Of a stretch of 64,000 nucleotides of DNA, positions 48,984 to 61,393 are shown piece by piece (position 1 is the first letter of the stretch; each line of letters begins with the position of its first letter). The position numbers and the translations under genes were made by a program. The notes under the pieces were generated by a model. It saw only the letters and a program-made list of their open reading frames with translations. It had not been told where the DNA came from and ran no database searches. Origin of the DNA: Hypholoma sublateritium FD-334 SS-4 (Eukaryota; Basidiomycota; Agaricomycetes; Agaricales; Strophariaceae); the NCBI GenBank assembly GCA_000827495.1, contig KN817566.1:124001-188000 (forward strand), read 5' to 3'.

Positions 48984-50136
48984 TCATCGTGACTGGCGTA
49001 CTGCCGACAGGCATCGCGTAAAACTATTCGGCATGAGCGGTCTGGTGTACATTAGCAGGCGGACCTTGGGCGGAGCACCTGCCGACAATGGGCTGCGTGT
49101 CCAAAAAATGCTCCGAGGCGACTGCTTCGAATCAAGCGAAACGTCCATCTCCTCGGCATTTCTTGCGTTTTCTTCATCCCACCGTTCGCGCGCTACTTCG
49201 ACACCCCCGGTCTCGATTGAGCTGTGATCATTCATCAGCTTGTTGCTCGACCACCGAGACACGAAACAATGACATACCCAGCTAATAATTAATGAGCCCC
49301 CAACCCACGCCAAACACGCTGGCGCGATTGCCGGCGCCTTGCCTGCATTCGCCGCCGCTCGTTCGGACGTCACGGCGGGGGGTGATGGATTGTTTAGGAT
49401 GGCGAAGAACAGTGAGAGCGGGCGTAGAGGGCCGTACTTGTCATACGACGGAGGGTTGGGTCTGTCTGGCTGCGTCTTCTGCCTAGTTTGTGTTGGGGGT
49501 GCAACTGCGCGCACGATCTCGTCGTGCAGGCGGGGGATAAATTCCGGGAGCATCGCGGTTCCTCCTGAAACGAGAATGGAAGACGACATCGTTTTGCGCA
49601 GGTCGCGGGGGACCTAAAACTGTCGTTATGTTTGGATGAAAAAACATGTTGAGTGAGCACATACTTTCAAGAGTGCGTCCAGAACTGCTTCTGCAAGGCT
49701 ACTTTCATCGATGTCGCGGGATTACCAAAGTTCCGTGGCCAGTACCATACTCTTATGAAGGCGGTGGAGCATTCGTCTCGAGATTCGTTGCTGTAGAATG
49801 TCGCAGATACATCGATGCCAGCGCTTGTCGATGATTTTCTCCGGGAGGTGCCTTGTCATCTGCCCTCGTCGCAGACTCTGTCTCTTGCTCCGACAACTAA
49901 CTCCGAGCCAGTCTTCGTGGAATCACTGGGTTGAAATCCATTTCTGATCCTTCGTTTTCCTCTGGCGCTGGAGCAGGTGCCGAACATGAGTAGAAGAGCG
50001 CGGAGATGGGATGTGGGGTTAAGCGTTCACCGCCACCGAGCGTCGCCACAGGAGAGCAAATTGAAGCGGAGATCAAATCCTCCAAAGTGGCATTGGTTGC
50101 GTCGGTTATCAAGTTACTTTCAAAGACCTTGCCCAA
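48984..50136 (-). pseudogene. ARP10: Broken ARP10 (actin-related protein) gene
   Basis: The 3' part on the minus strand is clearly an ARP10-like (dynactin pointed-end) sequence: SSILVSGGTAMLPEFIPRLHDEIVRA, RAAANAGKAPA, WVGGSL and TGGVEVARERWDEE. Upstream, in one reading frame, is ALASMYLRHSTATNLE, then GTLVIP. That frame is interrupted by TAG at 49897-49899 and TAA at 49753-49755. Just after GTLVIP (near 49715) the segment that normally leads into the acidic DIDESSLAEAVLDALLK is missing and the frame shifts. The actin-fold N-terminal half is absent; the SMC6 start lies directly upstream. I infer a decayed, N-terminally truncated gene. A sequencing error could explain one lesion but not all. 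Confidence 0.65.
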
Positions 50137-50197
50137 CTTGGAGCCTTGCCACTAAAACTAACTACATAATTCAAGATTGCCTGACCAAGCCTTGAAA

Positions 50198-53100
50198 ATG
50201 CCTAAACGGCGCCACGTTTCCGAAGATGAAGACGAGACTCACGTATCTTACAAACGCGCTCGAACAACAGAAACTGACGATGGATCGGAAGATGAAGTTC
50301 CTCAGAGACATGTGCACGGACGCGATAGAAACGAAAAAAGAAAGCGCGGAACCGGGGTTGCCACCTCGGGGTCTGACCTGAGTGATGTTGAGCGCGACAT
50401 CGATAGCCCTCGACATGCAGAGATTGATGCCGTTGAGTTTGAACGCGTCAACGGTGAAAGGCTATATGCGCAATTGGAACGCCAACGACAGCTCAACATC
50501 CAAGGGGTGAGCTTCGTCTGATCGGAAACGCATATTGGAAAGCTAATATCAATTTTTTTTCTCATGTAGGGCATCGCAGAATGCGGTATAATCGAGTACA
50601 TCGAAATGCACCAATTCATGTGCCACAAATACCTCAAATTTACTTTCGGACCTCAGATTAATTTCATCATTGGTGTGTCACTTTTAATTATATCAGAGAA
50701 AAACGTGCTCATTCTTCAAAGGCCATAACGGAAGTAAGGGCCTAATTCATTACCGATACGTGAGCTGACGTTCTGTCATAGGCGGAAAGAGTGCTGTGTT
50801 ATCCGCTATCACTGTGGCATTGGGCGGCAATACTAAATCCACCGGTCGCGGAACGGGACTGAAATCTTTTATCCGAGAAGGCCAAGGGTATGCACCCAAC
50901 AATCCCTCTCTACTGTCCTACCACATCCAGCATACCTTCCCAGAGCCTCCGAAGTAACGTTACATATCAAGAACCAGGGCGAGGAGCCTTTCAGGCATGA
51001 GGTCTACGGGAATACCGTCGTCATCACGCGCAAATTTACCAAAGAGGGCAGTTCTTCTTGGAAAATCAAGAGCGCAGACGGGAGAGTTATTAGTACCAAG
51101 AAAGACGAACTGTCGGCTATATGCGATCATATGAACATACAGGTCGATAATCCAATGACCATCTTGACTCAAGGTGCCGTCTATCACGTATAATTTTATC
51201 TTCTAACACATAAACTCATTTCAACCTTACTGAAAGATTCGGCGAGGCAATTTCTTAGTGCATCAGCGCCGCGGGATAAGTACAAGGTACATAAAGATTA
51301 CGGTATATTTCCAACTATAGTTGTTGACCATCAGTTCTAGTTCTTCCTTCGCGGTACTCAGCTTTCCCAGCTTGAGGAAGAATACACGGCTTGCAGCAAG
51401 AACGTCAACCTAACAGCAAGAGTTCTCGCGTCAAAAAAAGATGCTATTCCCGATCTTGAAGACCGTGTGCGCGAAACTGAAGCTAGATATGCCGAAGCTT
51501 CGAAGGCTAGACAACAAAGGAAGAAAGCAGACGACCTGAAGAAAGAACTCGCGTGGTCCCATGTGGCGTTCAAAAAAAACGAGATGGAAGAGGCGATCCA
51601 GCATACAGCGAAGTTGACCCGTAGATTGGTCAAGATCGAGGAGAGTGTTCAATCATCAGAGGTCTGTAGTTTTTTAAATTATCTGTCGAAGGAACTAAAT
51701 GTATGCGCTACGCTACTCTCATAGGCGGAATTTGACAAAGCGACTGCTTTGGTCCTGGAATTGGAGGCCGAGTTCCAGAACTTGGAGAAATTTGATGACT
51801 TAGGAACCCGAAAGGCTGAGATTGCAACTCAAATGCGCGCAAACAAAGTTAAACTCCTCGATTATGCAGTAGATCTTCTTTGTTTTTCACGCTACGTCTG
51901 CTTATGTTTTCCGACACTTAGACTGAACTCGAGGACATGGATACGAGTATACAGAATCTCGACGGCAGAGTCAAGGAATTTGAAAACAGGATCGAAGAGG
52001 AAGCGCGCCGTGGGGACTATGAAGCGAAACGTATGGAGACTCAGCGCAAGCTGGAAGATGCACGAGAGGACGTAACCAGACTCGAAGGTCGGATTGGCGA
52101 CCTCATGACTGAGAGACAGAACTTGTCCGTCCAAGCCGACAGGCTCAAAGAAGACGGGGAGAGCAAAATTCCACGAAGAGAAACCATTCAAAAGGATATC
52201 ACCAGATGCGATGCCATGATTGACTCTGCGAAGAGAGCAGAGAATGATGCACTCGCTCCATACGGCAACAACATGAAACAACTGTTGGACAGGATCAACT
52301 CCATGCACTGGGTGGGAGATATTCCTCTTGGGCCGCTGGGTCAATACGTCAAGGCCAAGGATCCCAAGGTTTGGGGGAAATTATTGCGAAACAGGCTAAG
52401 CCAGTTACTCGTCGCGTTCGCGGTGACAGACGCCAGAGATCACTCCCAGCTGAAGAAGCTTTTGATGGATACTAAAAAGTAAGTGTCTACGATGTCGAGG
52501 TTGCAAGGGGAAATGAACGCTGGCTCTATCTAGTCCCCGTACGTCGATTATCATATACCAAAAGGATATGTTCGATTTCCAACATGGAGAGCCACCTGAT
52601 CATCTACATACTGCTATGAGGGAGCTCGAGGTACGACTCTGTCCGTTATCGAACTCAACCTCCAGTTATCTTACGCCGCATAGATATCTGACCCTTATGT
52701 TTTGCGCATACTGATCAACCAGGCCCATATCGAAAATCAAATTCTCGCCCATACGCGCAAGGAGGGTGAAGCTACATTGCATAGTATTCACGGAGGAAAT
52801 GCTTGGAGTTTAGATTTATTCAATGTGCACGTATTCCCGTACGTCTTTTCGCTTCCTATTCTACGACCGACTGTTTACGGTGTCTCCATTGATGTCTACA
52901 GCGAAGGCGGTTGCAACAGCTCCCCTCTAAGCACATACCCCCTCCCGGGTGCGATGAATCTTATGCTTACTGAAAGAGATACCACCGCGGAAATTGGGTA
53001 TGTGCACTGATTATTTACAATATACATATCATTTACTTTGTTGCTCAGAGATATTTCCGAGCGAAAGAAGGAATTAGAAAATGACTATCAGCAAATTAAC

Positions 53101-54699
53101 CAGAACATGGAAACGACTCGTAGCCAGTACATGCAGTTGAGGCAACAAATTGATAAGCTTAATGTGAGCAATCCCTCCTCTATACAATGTTAGATACGTC
53201 TATCTAATCCCAGCTCTCAGGATCAAGAAAAATATCTGGAAAATGAGCAGCGCATTGCCAGATCAAAGTTTACCAACCTACAGCACGAATCAAATGAAGA
53301 CATGTCCGTCGATGTTCAAGGGCTTGAAGGGGCCAAACAGGTTAGAATCCGCATTTTACACCGTGATCGCCTTAATCTTTGTTGTTCCTCAGGAGGCCAT
53401 ACAAGAGAAAGAGAGCATCGAAATCCAGCTCGTGCATGTTCGGGGGAAAAGGGACATGGTCAACCAACAGCAGTACGCCTTCCAATTGCAGCTAAACGAG
53501 GTGAGGAAGTCAATCGAAGAGTTTGAGGAGCGACGCACAACATGTGTGGTACGTATGTTCTGATGTCTCCTAGGAACGTATAGTCTAAGCTGACTGCGAC
53601 CAGAATAAAGTCGCCGCAGCGGTTGACGTTCGAATGAGGGCGCAAAACGGCAAGAAGCATTACCAGGACAAATTTCAAGCAGAAAAGAAGATAGTAGATG
53701 ACGCTGAGGCTGCCGCTGAGGTGGTGGTGGAAGAATTCAACGTTAGTGTCCATCTCAAACAACTTGCCACACGGTCAATAATTAACCTTCAATAAATGTG
53801 GGTGTAGAATTGGTCTGTTAAAGCCGCCGATTACTGTGAACAAGTTCCAAATCCGCGCAAGACGGAGGAAGTGCAACGCAACCTGGATTCGGTGCTGAAG
53901 GCATTAAAGGAGCGCGAGAAACGTTTCGGCGCGTCGGTGGAGGAAATGGCGGAGGAGTTGAACAAGGCGAAAGATAATTTGGAAAACGCGAAGAAAGAAC
54001 TCAAGTTAATGGCAGTACTCAATAAGGCCAGTCTTATGTCGTGATTCTATTCGATATGGCTTGCTTACTTTTTGCGCTGGGTCTCATACTAATAGGTTCT
54101 CAAGGCATCCCTCGAAACACGTATCAATCGTTGGGGATATTTCAGGGCACACAAGGCCCTGCTTTGCAAACATATCTTTCAGTGCAATCTCTCAAATCGT
54201 GGCTACTACGGCAACATCGATTTTCAACATTACGAGGAGAAATTGGTTCTTTCCGTACGCAAGCCACCATTTTTGGAATAAAGTAACACTGATGAGACCC
54301 AAAACATAACAGGTGGAAACAGACGACCAACTTCAAACGCGGCGCATGATGCAGACCAAGAAACCCGACTTGCTTAGCGGCGGTGAAAAGTCATTCACGA
54401 CGATTTGTTTGTTGCTCTCTCTGTGGGAGTGCATCGGATGTCCTTTACGATGCCTTGGTATGTGCGTATCTATGTGGCACTGAATGGTATCTTATTGTAC
54501 ATCTTATTCAGATGAATTTGACGTCTTCATGGACGCTGTGAACCGTCGCATCAGTATGAAGATGTTAATTGAATCTGCTAAAATGTCGGACAAGAAACAG
54601 TACATCTTCATTACGCCGCAAGACATGACGAACGTCGCTGTTAGCAGTAGCGTCAAGGTCCATAGAATGTCGGATCCAGAAAGAAGGGAGTCCCGTTGA
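50198..54699 (+). CDS. SMC6: SMC6, subunit of the SMC5/6 complex
   Basis: Twenty exons (50198-50506, 50570-50672, 50722-50733, 50782-50887, 50944-51173, 51237-51286, 51341-51661, 51725-51868, 51922-52478, 52534-52630, 52684-52838, 52902-52997, 53049-53163, 53221-53340, 53393-53548, 53604-53741, 53808-54014, 54096-54254, 54313-54457, 54512-54699) encode 1135 residues, normal for SMC6. Walker A GHNGSGKS is at about 138-145, with IAECGIIE and FMCHKYL before it. Two long coiled coils flank a hinge around PYGNNMKQLLD...PLGPLGQYVK. The C-terminal head has the signature LLSGGEKSFTT and Walker B PLRCLDEFDVFMD. It acts in the nucleus in DNA repair and resolution of recombination intermediates. Exon 3 is only 12 bases. 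The N-terminal 100 residues are acidic and disordered. Confidence 0.95.
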
Positions 54700-55350
54700 G
54701 CTTAGGACGTCAAGCATATAGTTCGCTTAGATTATCGTGATTAATTAACATTCTGTTCAAGTTTGGTTCAAGTGAGCGCTCACCGGTCACCATTGAACAT
54801 AGAATTTTGTCTGTATCACTTATCGGCTTAATGACTCGGATGTCCTTGGGGTGGATGTAAGATAAGCGAGCCGTGTCCTCTCCAAATATACCTGCGACGG
54901 CAGATTCTGAAATCATTCGGCACTTATGTAAGGTGCGTCCACAGCGCGTCGCGTTGACAAAAATCAGGCGTCACGCACGCAGCGGGATGTTCATATTCAA
55001 AGTCAGTTAACTCACCAACGGAGTCCCTTGGACAAATCCCTTTACATGCTTCGGCGAGACCGCATCAAGCTTTCTATGGACAAAGTAGAGAAGGACTCAA
55101 GCGACGCCTTTGATGCTGCACCAGAATACTTTTTCATTCATGTCAAGGCATGACACAGGCATGTGGTCGACGTTTGTTTTTTATAGAAACTGCGAGGAAT
55201 TTGCGAGGAATCAAAGATAAGTCAACTGCGCACAATTCAGATGTGAGAATAACGCGCTCATTGGATGGTTTCCCATCTGGAGAATGTAGCCGTCTTGTAA
55301 CTTATAAGCGAGTTATTTGCGCCCCGTATCGCAAACCGGCCTTCTCATAC
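54700..55350. other. Intergenic, no gene seen
   Basis: Between SMC6 and the arrestin-like gene. The frame of the latter is open upstream to 55150, but the region lacks arrestin features. Confidence 0.45.
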
Positions 55351-57076
55351 ATGTCGTCTAACGCTGACGGTGTTGCGCGCAAACTTGCCTCAGAGCCCAC
55401 AACATCTGATGCGAACCGTGTTGGCGACCAGGACAATGGCGAGATAGATCCTCTACCAGTATACGCTGAAAGGACTGCCGCAAGACAACCCCATCAGAAA
55501 AAACTAGAAGTAACCTTGGATAAAGATGGGAAGCCGCTTGTTTCTTTCATGATCTACGGGCATGAAGCACTTTCGACAAACGTTGGGATAATATTGGAAG
55601 GTTCCGGTCCCTTGAGAGGGGTCGTTCGTTTGGATTCGGACGCTCCGAATTCAATACGCTCGATAATTTTAACAGTAATCATCATTTCTTTGTTGTCTAC
55701 ACCTCCCTCATATATCACCTGTGCAGGTCCGTGGTGATTACTTGCAGGTCCGGGGTGATTACATGGTGGATCCAACTTATATGGCAACTCCGAACGGGCC
55801 AGAGGTCGAAAAGAATCACACCTTTTTCAACCATTCGGAAACCCTGTGGTCTCAGGACGACGGCAAACCTCTCAATAGTTCGACTGACAGCAAAGTGGAC
55901 TCGCTACAGTCTCCGTTCAAGGGGAAACTTAAAGGAGAATATACTTGGCCGATATCAGTCACTCTACCTAAGGAAGTCCAATTCACTCCTATTCATGAAT
56001 CTGCACCAAGGACCTTCCCTCTTCCACACAGTTTCAATGAAAGATTCATACGTGCGACAATTGGCTATACGGCGACGATCAAATTTATCCGGTTTGGATT
56101 TCTGAAAGAGGACTACGAGTAAGAACTTGTCGATAGTATTTTGGCACGGATTTCTGCTGACACACGAACTAAAGATTGTCGCAACCTTTTGGGTATTATA
56201 GAGTCACCTATCCGCCTCCGTTTCCGCCCCTCCGAGATGTGGCATATCAAGAAGGCACTCCGCTTCTCGGCCCTTCGATTGACCCATATGGATGGCACTC
56301 TCAAGAGCCCATTCATATTAAAGGCAGGATTTTCAAGAGTGTCGACTTTACCGCTCAGTGCACAGTACGTCATATCTAATTTCTCGTGAATGATTGTTGC
56401 TTACGACTTGTGATGAAGCTCTATATTTCAAAGCCAGTACGTGATACTATTGCACTCGAATTTTATTGTGCTTGACCTGTATGTGCAGCTAGCTTATCAG
56501 GCTGGGTCTTTCATTCCTCTCTACATAAGAATAGAGAGCGATAACGAGCAAGCGTTGGATCTGCTCGCAAACCCCAAAGCCATTCATGTCCGCGTGAGAC
56601 GGCAGATAATAATCAACCACAGCCATAAGCATAATCTCTCAGACAATGTTATGCTCAATGAAAACCTGGACTATTCACAGCGCGCTGTATGGTGGACATC
56701 TACCGAGGAGAATCGTACATCCAAGTCTTGCTTTTTCAGCGGTGAATTGCACCTCAAACCCGGCATGAAGCCCAATACAGAGTTGGGGAACTTCAAATTG
56801 TCGGTGAGCAATACATATCTTTTCGAGATTAGATATTATTGCTAAAGCATCGACTCATCATATCAGTACTCGGTCATGTTATATGACTTTAGCGCAGTTG
56901 GCCTCGAGTTTGAAGAACAGAATTTCCTACAAGAATTTCCTATTGAAATCTGCACGTTCTACGCCCTGGGACCTCGTCCAAAATCGACAACGACGCACGA
57001 CTGCACCCCGGACGTTCCCTTGGGGCAGCGTATTGTTCCTAACGCGGAGCCTATTGTTTCGACAGGATTTTACTGA
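55351..57076 (+). CDS. Arrestin-like protein
   Basis: Six exons (55351-55674, 55727-56118, 56202-56364, 56419-56436, 56489-56803, 56867-57076) encode 473 residues. The arrestin N-terminal fold is seen around FMIYGHEALSTNVGIILEGSGPLRG, FNHSETLWSQDDGKP and GEYTWPISVTLPKEV. The C-terminal domain includes the region from DVAYQEGTPLLGP to LAYQAGSFIPLYIRIES and ends near FALGPRP-like sequence. Fungal arrestin-related proteins are adaptors that bring ubiquitin ligases to membrane transporters; a PPxY-type motif is not obvious here. An 18-base exon (LYISKP) is needed to restore the family sequence. Exon 2 has two in-frame acceptors 21 bases apart (55727 and 55748) made by a tandem duplication. I chose ATG 55351 because upstream codons look non-coding. 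Confidence 0.8.
55721..55762 (+). repeat. 21 bp tandem duplication across a splice acceptor
   Basis: The unit starting GCAGGTCCG at 55723 repeats at 55744, giving two in-frame 3' splice sites. Use of the first adds VRGDYLQ to the arrestin-like protein; the second omits it. Confidence 0.7.
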
Positions 57077-57768
57077 CGATTTCTCTATTAACGCGTGACT
57101 TAAACATATTTTATTGGCACCTATGTAGGAAAAAATGAGAAAATATTGGAAGAACACGGAGGAATAAACATCTACGGCACCACCTGTAGCACGAGACGCA
57201 CCGTAGCGCACCGTTTTCAACGACTCTTTTGATTCACGAGCACTGAGAAGCTATAATTAGATTTGATCCTTCTAAAAATAACCCGACCTCTTCGTGCGTC
57301 GAAACATATGGTGCTCAGTGAGAATTGTACGTCTGATTTCGAGCGCCGGCATCGAGCTGAAATAAGCACTCGTGTAAATGCTGGGTGAAAGTTGAATATT
57401 GTACATCTGATGGTCTCACATGTAGTTATATTTCAGGCGCAAACCGACGAGTCCGTGATGCCCTGGGAGCTGTTTAGAGCTCCGGCAAGACTTTATATGT
57501 TTTGGGTAGAGTATTGCACACATCAAGCAAAGATTAAGGCTATACAAGAGGCTGGAGCAGGGCTGGAGCTGCAGTGGGGCAACTACGCGGGCTACAGACT
57601 GCCGTAGGCATTATTGCTAGTACCGCTTTGACTGAACTTATAATTATCACCACGCGAACTTCTGTAATGATGATGAAAATAGTGCCCAGCTCTGTTGGAA
57701 AGCTCTAAAATTCCTGCGAAACACGGGTATGCATCTCTTCGCAAATAAAGATGCACAAGAGACAAATG
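57077..57768. other. Intergenic, no gene seen
   Basis: 3' flank of the arrestin-like gene and upstream region of the secreted protein gene. Confidence 0.45.
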
Positions 57769-57776
57769 TATAAATA
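57769..57776 (+). promoter_or_regulatory. TATA box of the secreted thaumatin-like gene
   Basis: TATAAATA, 82 bases before the ATG at 57858, a typical core promoter distance. Confidence 0.55.
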
Positions 57777-57857
57777 CCGGTCGAATATGGCTCGAGATGC
57801 CAGTCAGTACTCGGTTGCCTGTATTTCCAGTCCTCTGAATATCTCTACATCATTGCC

Positions 57858-58741
57858 ATGCCTTCTCAACGTGCAATCGCTGTCGCGCTCTATTTCATGG
57901 CTTTCTTGTCATTTGCCGTGGCCGACCACACCTGTAAGTGTCTATTCATGGCCAAGGGGCCAAGGGCGCACCTATACATGCTAAAAGTGTCCCCATTTCG
58001 CAGTCGTCTTCCAGAACCAATGCGGAAATAATGTCCAACCAGTCATCGCCAATACAAATTGTGGATTTTCTCCGCGGTGTAGCACTCCCGGATCAGGAGG
58101 CGTTGTAAGTTTGCATAACTCCTACCTCAAAGGTCGCGAATGGAGGTTGCTAATGACATGGTCGACGCATAGCCGAACCCTGCCATCTCGTACACCGGCC
58201 CCCAACCAAACACTCTTGGTCCTGGCCAGTCCCAGGCCCTCACCGTCAACCGTCAGGTGAATCTCAGGTTTCGCTTGAGGTTAACGTAAATGGAAACTCA
58301 TAATGTGTCCGCAGTGGAACGGGTGCGTATTTGACCAAAATGGGAATTGTGGCGCAAGCGGCGAGTCTTGTACCGTGACTGAGTACAATTTGGACACGGG
58401 GAGCGAATTCACCCCTCAGGTCAGCTTACAGCTTTCGCAGAATAATTTCACTGAATCAGTAGGAATGTGAAGGCGTATGACATCTCGAACATACAAGGAT
58501 TCACCCAATCAATCCAAATCCAAGTCAGTGATGGGTGCGACACCGTGACATGCACCAATGTAAACTGTGGCTGTACCGAGGCATTCCCACCTGGTGTAAG
58601 CCCATTCCGCGCCACTCAAATATTATACCACTGATTATTTATGAATCTGGTTTATAGGATGAGAGTGGTTGCGGAAATGACTCCCCGGTCAGAGGTTGCT
58701 CCGCGGGAGACAAGACATGGACCGTCACTTTCTGTCCTTGA
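57858..58741 (+). CDS. Small secreted thaumatin-like (glycopeptide-type) protein
   Basis: Six exons (57858-57933, 58004-58104, 58173-58256, 58315-58419, 58473-58595, 58658-58741) encode 190 residues. A signal peptide (MPSQRAIAVALYFMAFLSFAVA) precedes a Cys-rich domain starting FVFQNQCGNNVQPVI. WNGCVFDQNGNCGASGESC and VSDGCDTVTC follow, and the protein ends WTVTFCP. This pattern matches the agaricomycete glycopeptide/thaumatin-like group of secreted beta-rich proteins. Their role is poorly known; cell-wall or defence functions are proposed for relatives. All splice phases match, and the gene looks intact. Confidence 0.8.
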
Positions 58742-59149
58742 TCATTATTCTCAAGGTAGTATACAATTTGTATACAGAGCACATAATGATAATGTGGTGC
58801 TTGGGTGAACAGATCAAAATGTTGTTAGCATACCTAGCCTCATGCATTGCTCATGCCAGTGCGCATGCGTTAAAACATCAAGGACTCGGAAGGCCTCAAA
58901 CATTGAGCTCGGCCGGCTAACAAGAATACCGGTAACTTGCTCGGCCACCGTGTTTCTTGAATCTTCCGCGAATGCCGGAGATCCGGCATTGCGGCGGGAA
59001 AATCATTTGAGCCGCGGCAAGAAAGCCGCTCTCATAATGCAACATGTGTGCAGCCGCTCGAATTTATTTTTGTTTAGTCTTCTCACATGCTACGAACCTT
59101 GGGGAGCTGATAAGATGCGCTCTTTCGTCCAAATTTTGCTCCCAATCCC
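58742..59149. other. Intergenic, no gene seen
   Basis: 3' flank of the secreted protein gene and promoter of the MFS gene. Confidence 0.4.
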
Positions 59150-61393
59150 ATGAGCGACCGCAACGACTCTCCGAGCAAGCACCTAGACGTAGTAGGTATA
59201 GAAGAAGGCACCGGATCTGATGCAGTCATTGCGCCATCCGAGACCATGCCGGTCTTGCGTTCAGACGAAGTCTCTAGGTTTACGAAGCAAGAAAAATGGT
59301 TCATTGTAATCTTCACAGCGTTCATAGGGTTTTTCAGGTGAGCGGATTGGCCCACAACTTCGATGGGCAAAAATCTAATCAATTCTGTGATTCAGTCCAC
59401 TTACAGCTAATATCTATTTCCCTGCGATACCCGCACTCGCAGTGGCGTTTGACAAGTCGACTGAACTCATAAATCTTACGGTGGGCTTACCTCTTACATT
59501 ATTTTCTAAAATCTCGGGACTCACCCGGCTATCGGATTCTCAGGTGACGATGTACGTCGTTTTACAGGGCGTGGGTATGTGTGCTTGTCCGCAAGTGCAG
59601 ACTTGGTAATCGTCAATGACATACGAAGCTATGTTTGACTGCCTGGCCTGCATTTGTGTCACCTCTGACTAGATTTATAGCACCGATGTTGTGGGGACCC
59701 GTGTCGGATCACGTTGGCCGGAGACCCATATCTGCAGCTTGCCTGCTGATCCTGTCCTTATCTTGTGTTGGCCTGGCACTCGTGCCGACTTCCGATTATT
59801 GGTTACTTATGTTACTCCGCTGCCTGCAAGCAACTGGTTCAGCGAGCACGATCGCTATCGGTAAGATCTACAAACTTTCTTTGCCACTCAAAATCAAATC
59901 AACACGTACAGGTGCGGGTGTGGTAGGTGATATATCGACTCGAGCAGAAAGGGGGGGATTTTTCGGTATTTTTAGTCTTGGTCCTACTGTGAGAGTCAAA
60001 TATTCGATATTCTATCTCTGAAATCAGACTGTTAATTCACTTTCACAGTCTGGGCCAGCTTTTGGCCCAGTCATAGGTGGTGCTCTGGCCGGTCATTTTG
60101 GATGGAGGTCAGCAATATCGTTCTCTAGATTGTAGGCAAGAACGAACCTGAATTATTTCAATTTCTCGTCAGATCCATCTTCTGGTTCCTTTGTATCTGT
60201 GCATCAGTCTGCTTTACCATGATCATATTGTGGGTACCCATTACCATAATACAGTATCAGTGAGAAATTTAAAATATTTATGTCTGTACATCCTAGAATT
60301 CAGCCAGAAACTTTGCGTCACATTGTGGACTCCGGGAAGGACACCACATTCTTAGTCTACAGACCCATTATACCCATCATCGGAAAGAAAGAACCGCCCA
60401 AACTCACCACTGCGACTACCTCGGGGGTACCCAAGCCCAAGACACCGCGGAACCCGTTCCGGCTCTTCCTTAATTTGGACGTGTTGTTGATGCTTGCCAT
60501 TAACGGCATTATGTTTACCGTATTCTATGGGATTTTGGTTCCGTTGTCGTCCCTGTTCGTAACGACATATCCGTTCCTCAACCAGACCACAATTGGCGCC
60601 TGTTTCATTTCCATTGGAGGAGGGACCGTGTTTGGTTCGTGGTCCTCTGGGCGCATACTCGACAGCGAATATCAGCGATTCAAAAGGAAGGTTGAAAAGG
60701 AGCATGCGGGCAGCCGCAGAGGAATTGATATTACTAAGGAAGAGAATTTCCCGCTGGAGAAGGTGAGGAACATGGATTTGAGTCATAATTGGTGGCTGAT
60801 CATGTAAAATAGGCGCGCCTTCGCCTCATGCCGTATTACATTCTGTCGGTGGCTGCTATCTGCGCTGGATACGGTTGGTGTATTGAAAGAAAAGTCAACA
60901 TTGCAGTTCCTCTTATACTGCAATTTGTAGGTCAGTGGCTTTAATATGTATGTCGGAATGTGTTGGCTATTTACACACCGTCACAGCGGGATGGCTCACC
61001 ATAGCCGTGATGAATGCGACTTCTACACTGAACATCGACTTAGTCCCAGGTCAAAGTTCCTCCGTCACGGCATGCGTAAGTCTGACATGTTCCACGGGTG
61101 CGTTCAATTATGATACCTTTCCACAGAACAACCTCGTGAGATGTAGCCTCACCGCAATCCTGGTCTCCGTCATCCAGCTCATCATAAATGGCATCGGCGT
61201 TGGCTGGACATACGTGCTCCTCTGCGGAGTGTCGCTTATTTCGTTGCCCTTGGTTTATATTGCATTGCTGGTCGGACCTCGGTGCCGCATTCGCCGCCAG
61301 CTTCTCAGGCAAATTCAGCAAGAGAATCTCGCTCAAAGAGAAGAAGTTGTACAAGGGGACGAGGAGAAAGAAATAACTGACAAAGTAGCATAA
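59150..61393 (+). CDS. MFS drug:H+ antiporter (DHA1 type)
   Basis: Eleven exons (59150-59337, 59396-59480, 59544-59574, 59681-59860, 59912-59988, 60049-60107, 60173-60229, 60297-60762, 60813-60930, 60987-61075, 61127-61393) encode 538 residues. Helix 1 follows FTKQEKWFIVIFTAFIGF. The MFS motif A is present as GPVSDHVGRRP (about 107-117), and the antiporter-type motif C region is SGPAFGPVIGGALAG. IQPETLRHIVD precedes the long central cytoplasmic loop, and MPYYILSVAAICAGYGW lies in the second half. The C-terminus is charged and cytoplasmic. It should export a drug-like or small metabolic compound across the plasma membrane using the proton gradient; the substrate is unknown. A broken tandem copy follows. 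Confidence 0.88.

Noticed and set aside
53808..54095. SMC6 frame seemed to end in a stop (TGA) after NKASLMS
   Set aside because: A donor GTACTC at 54015 joins in phase to the exon at 54096 and restores the family sequence.
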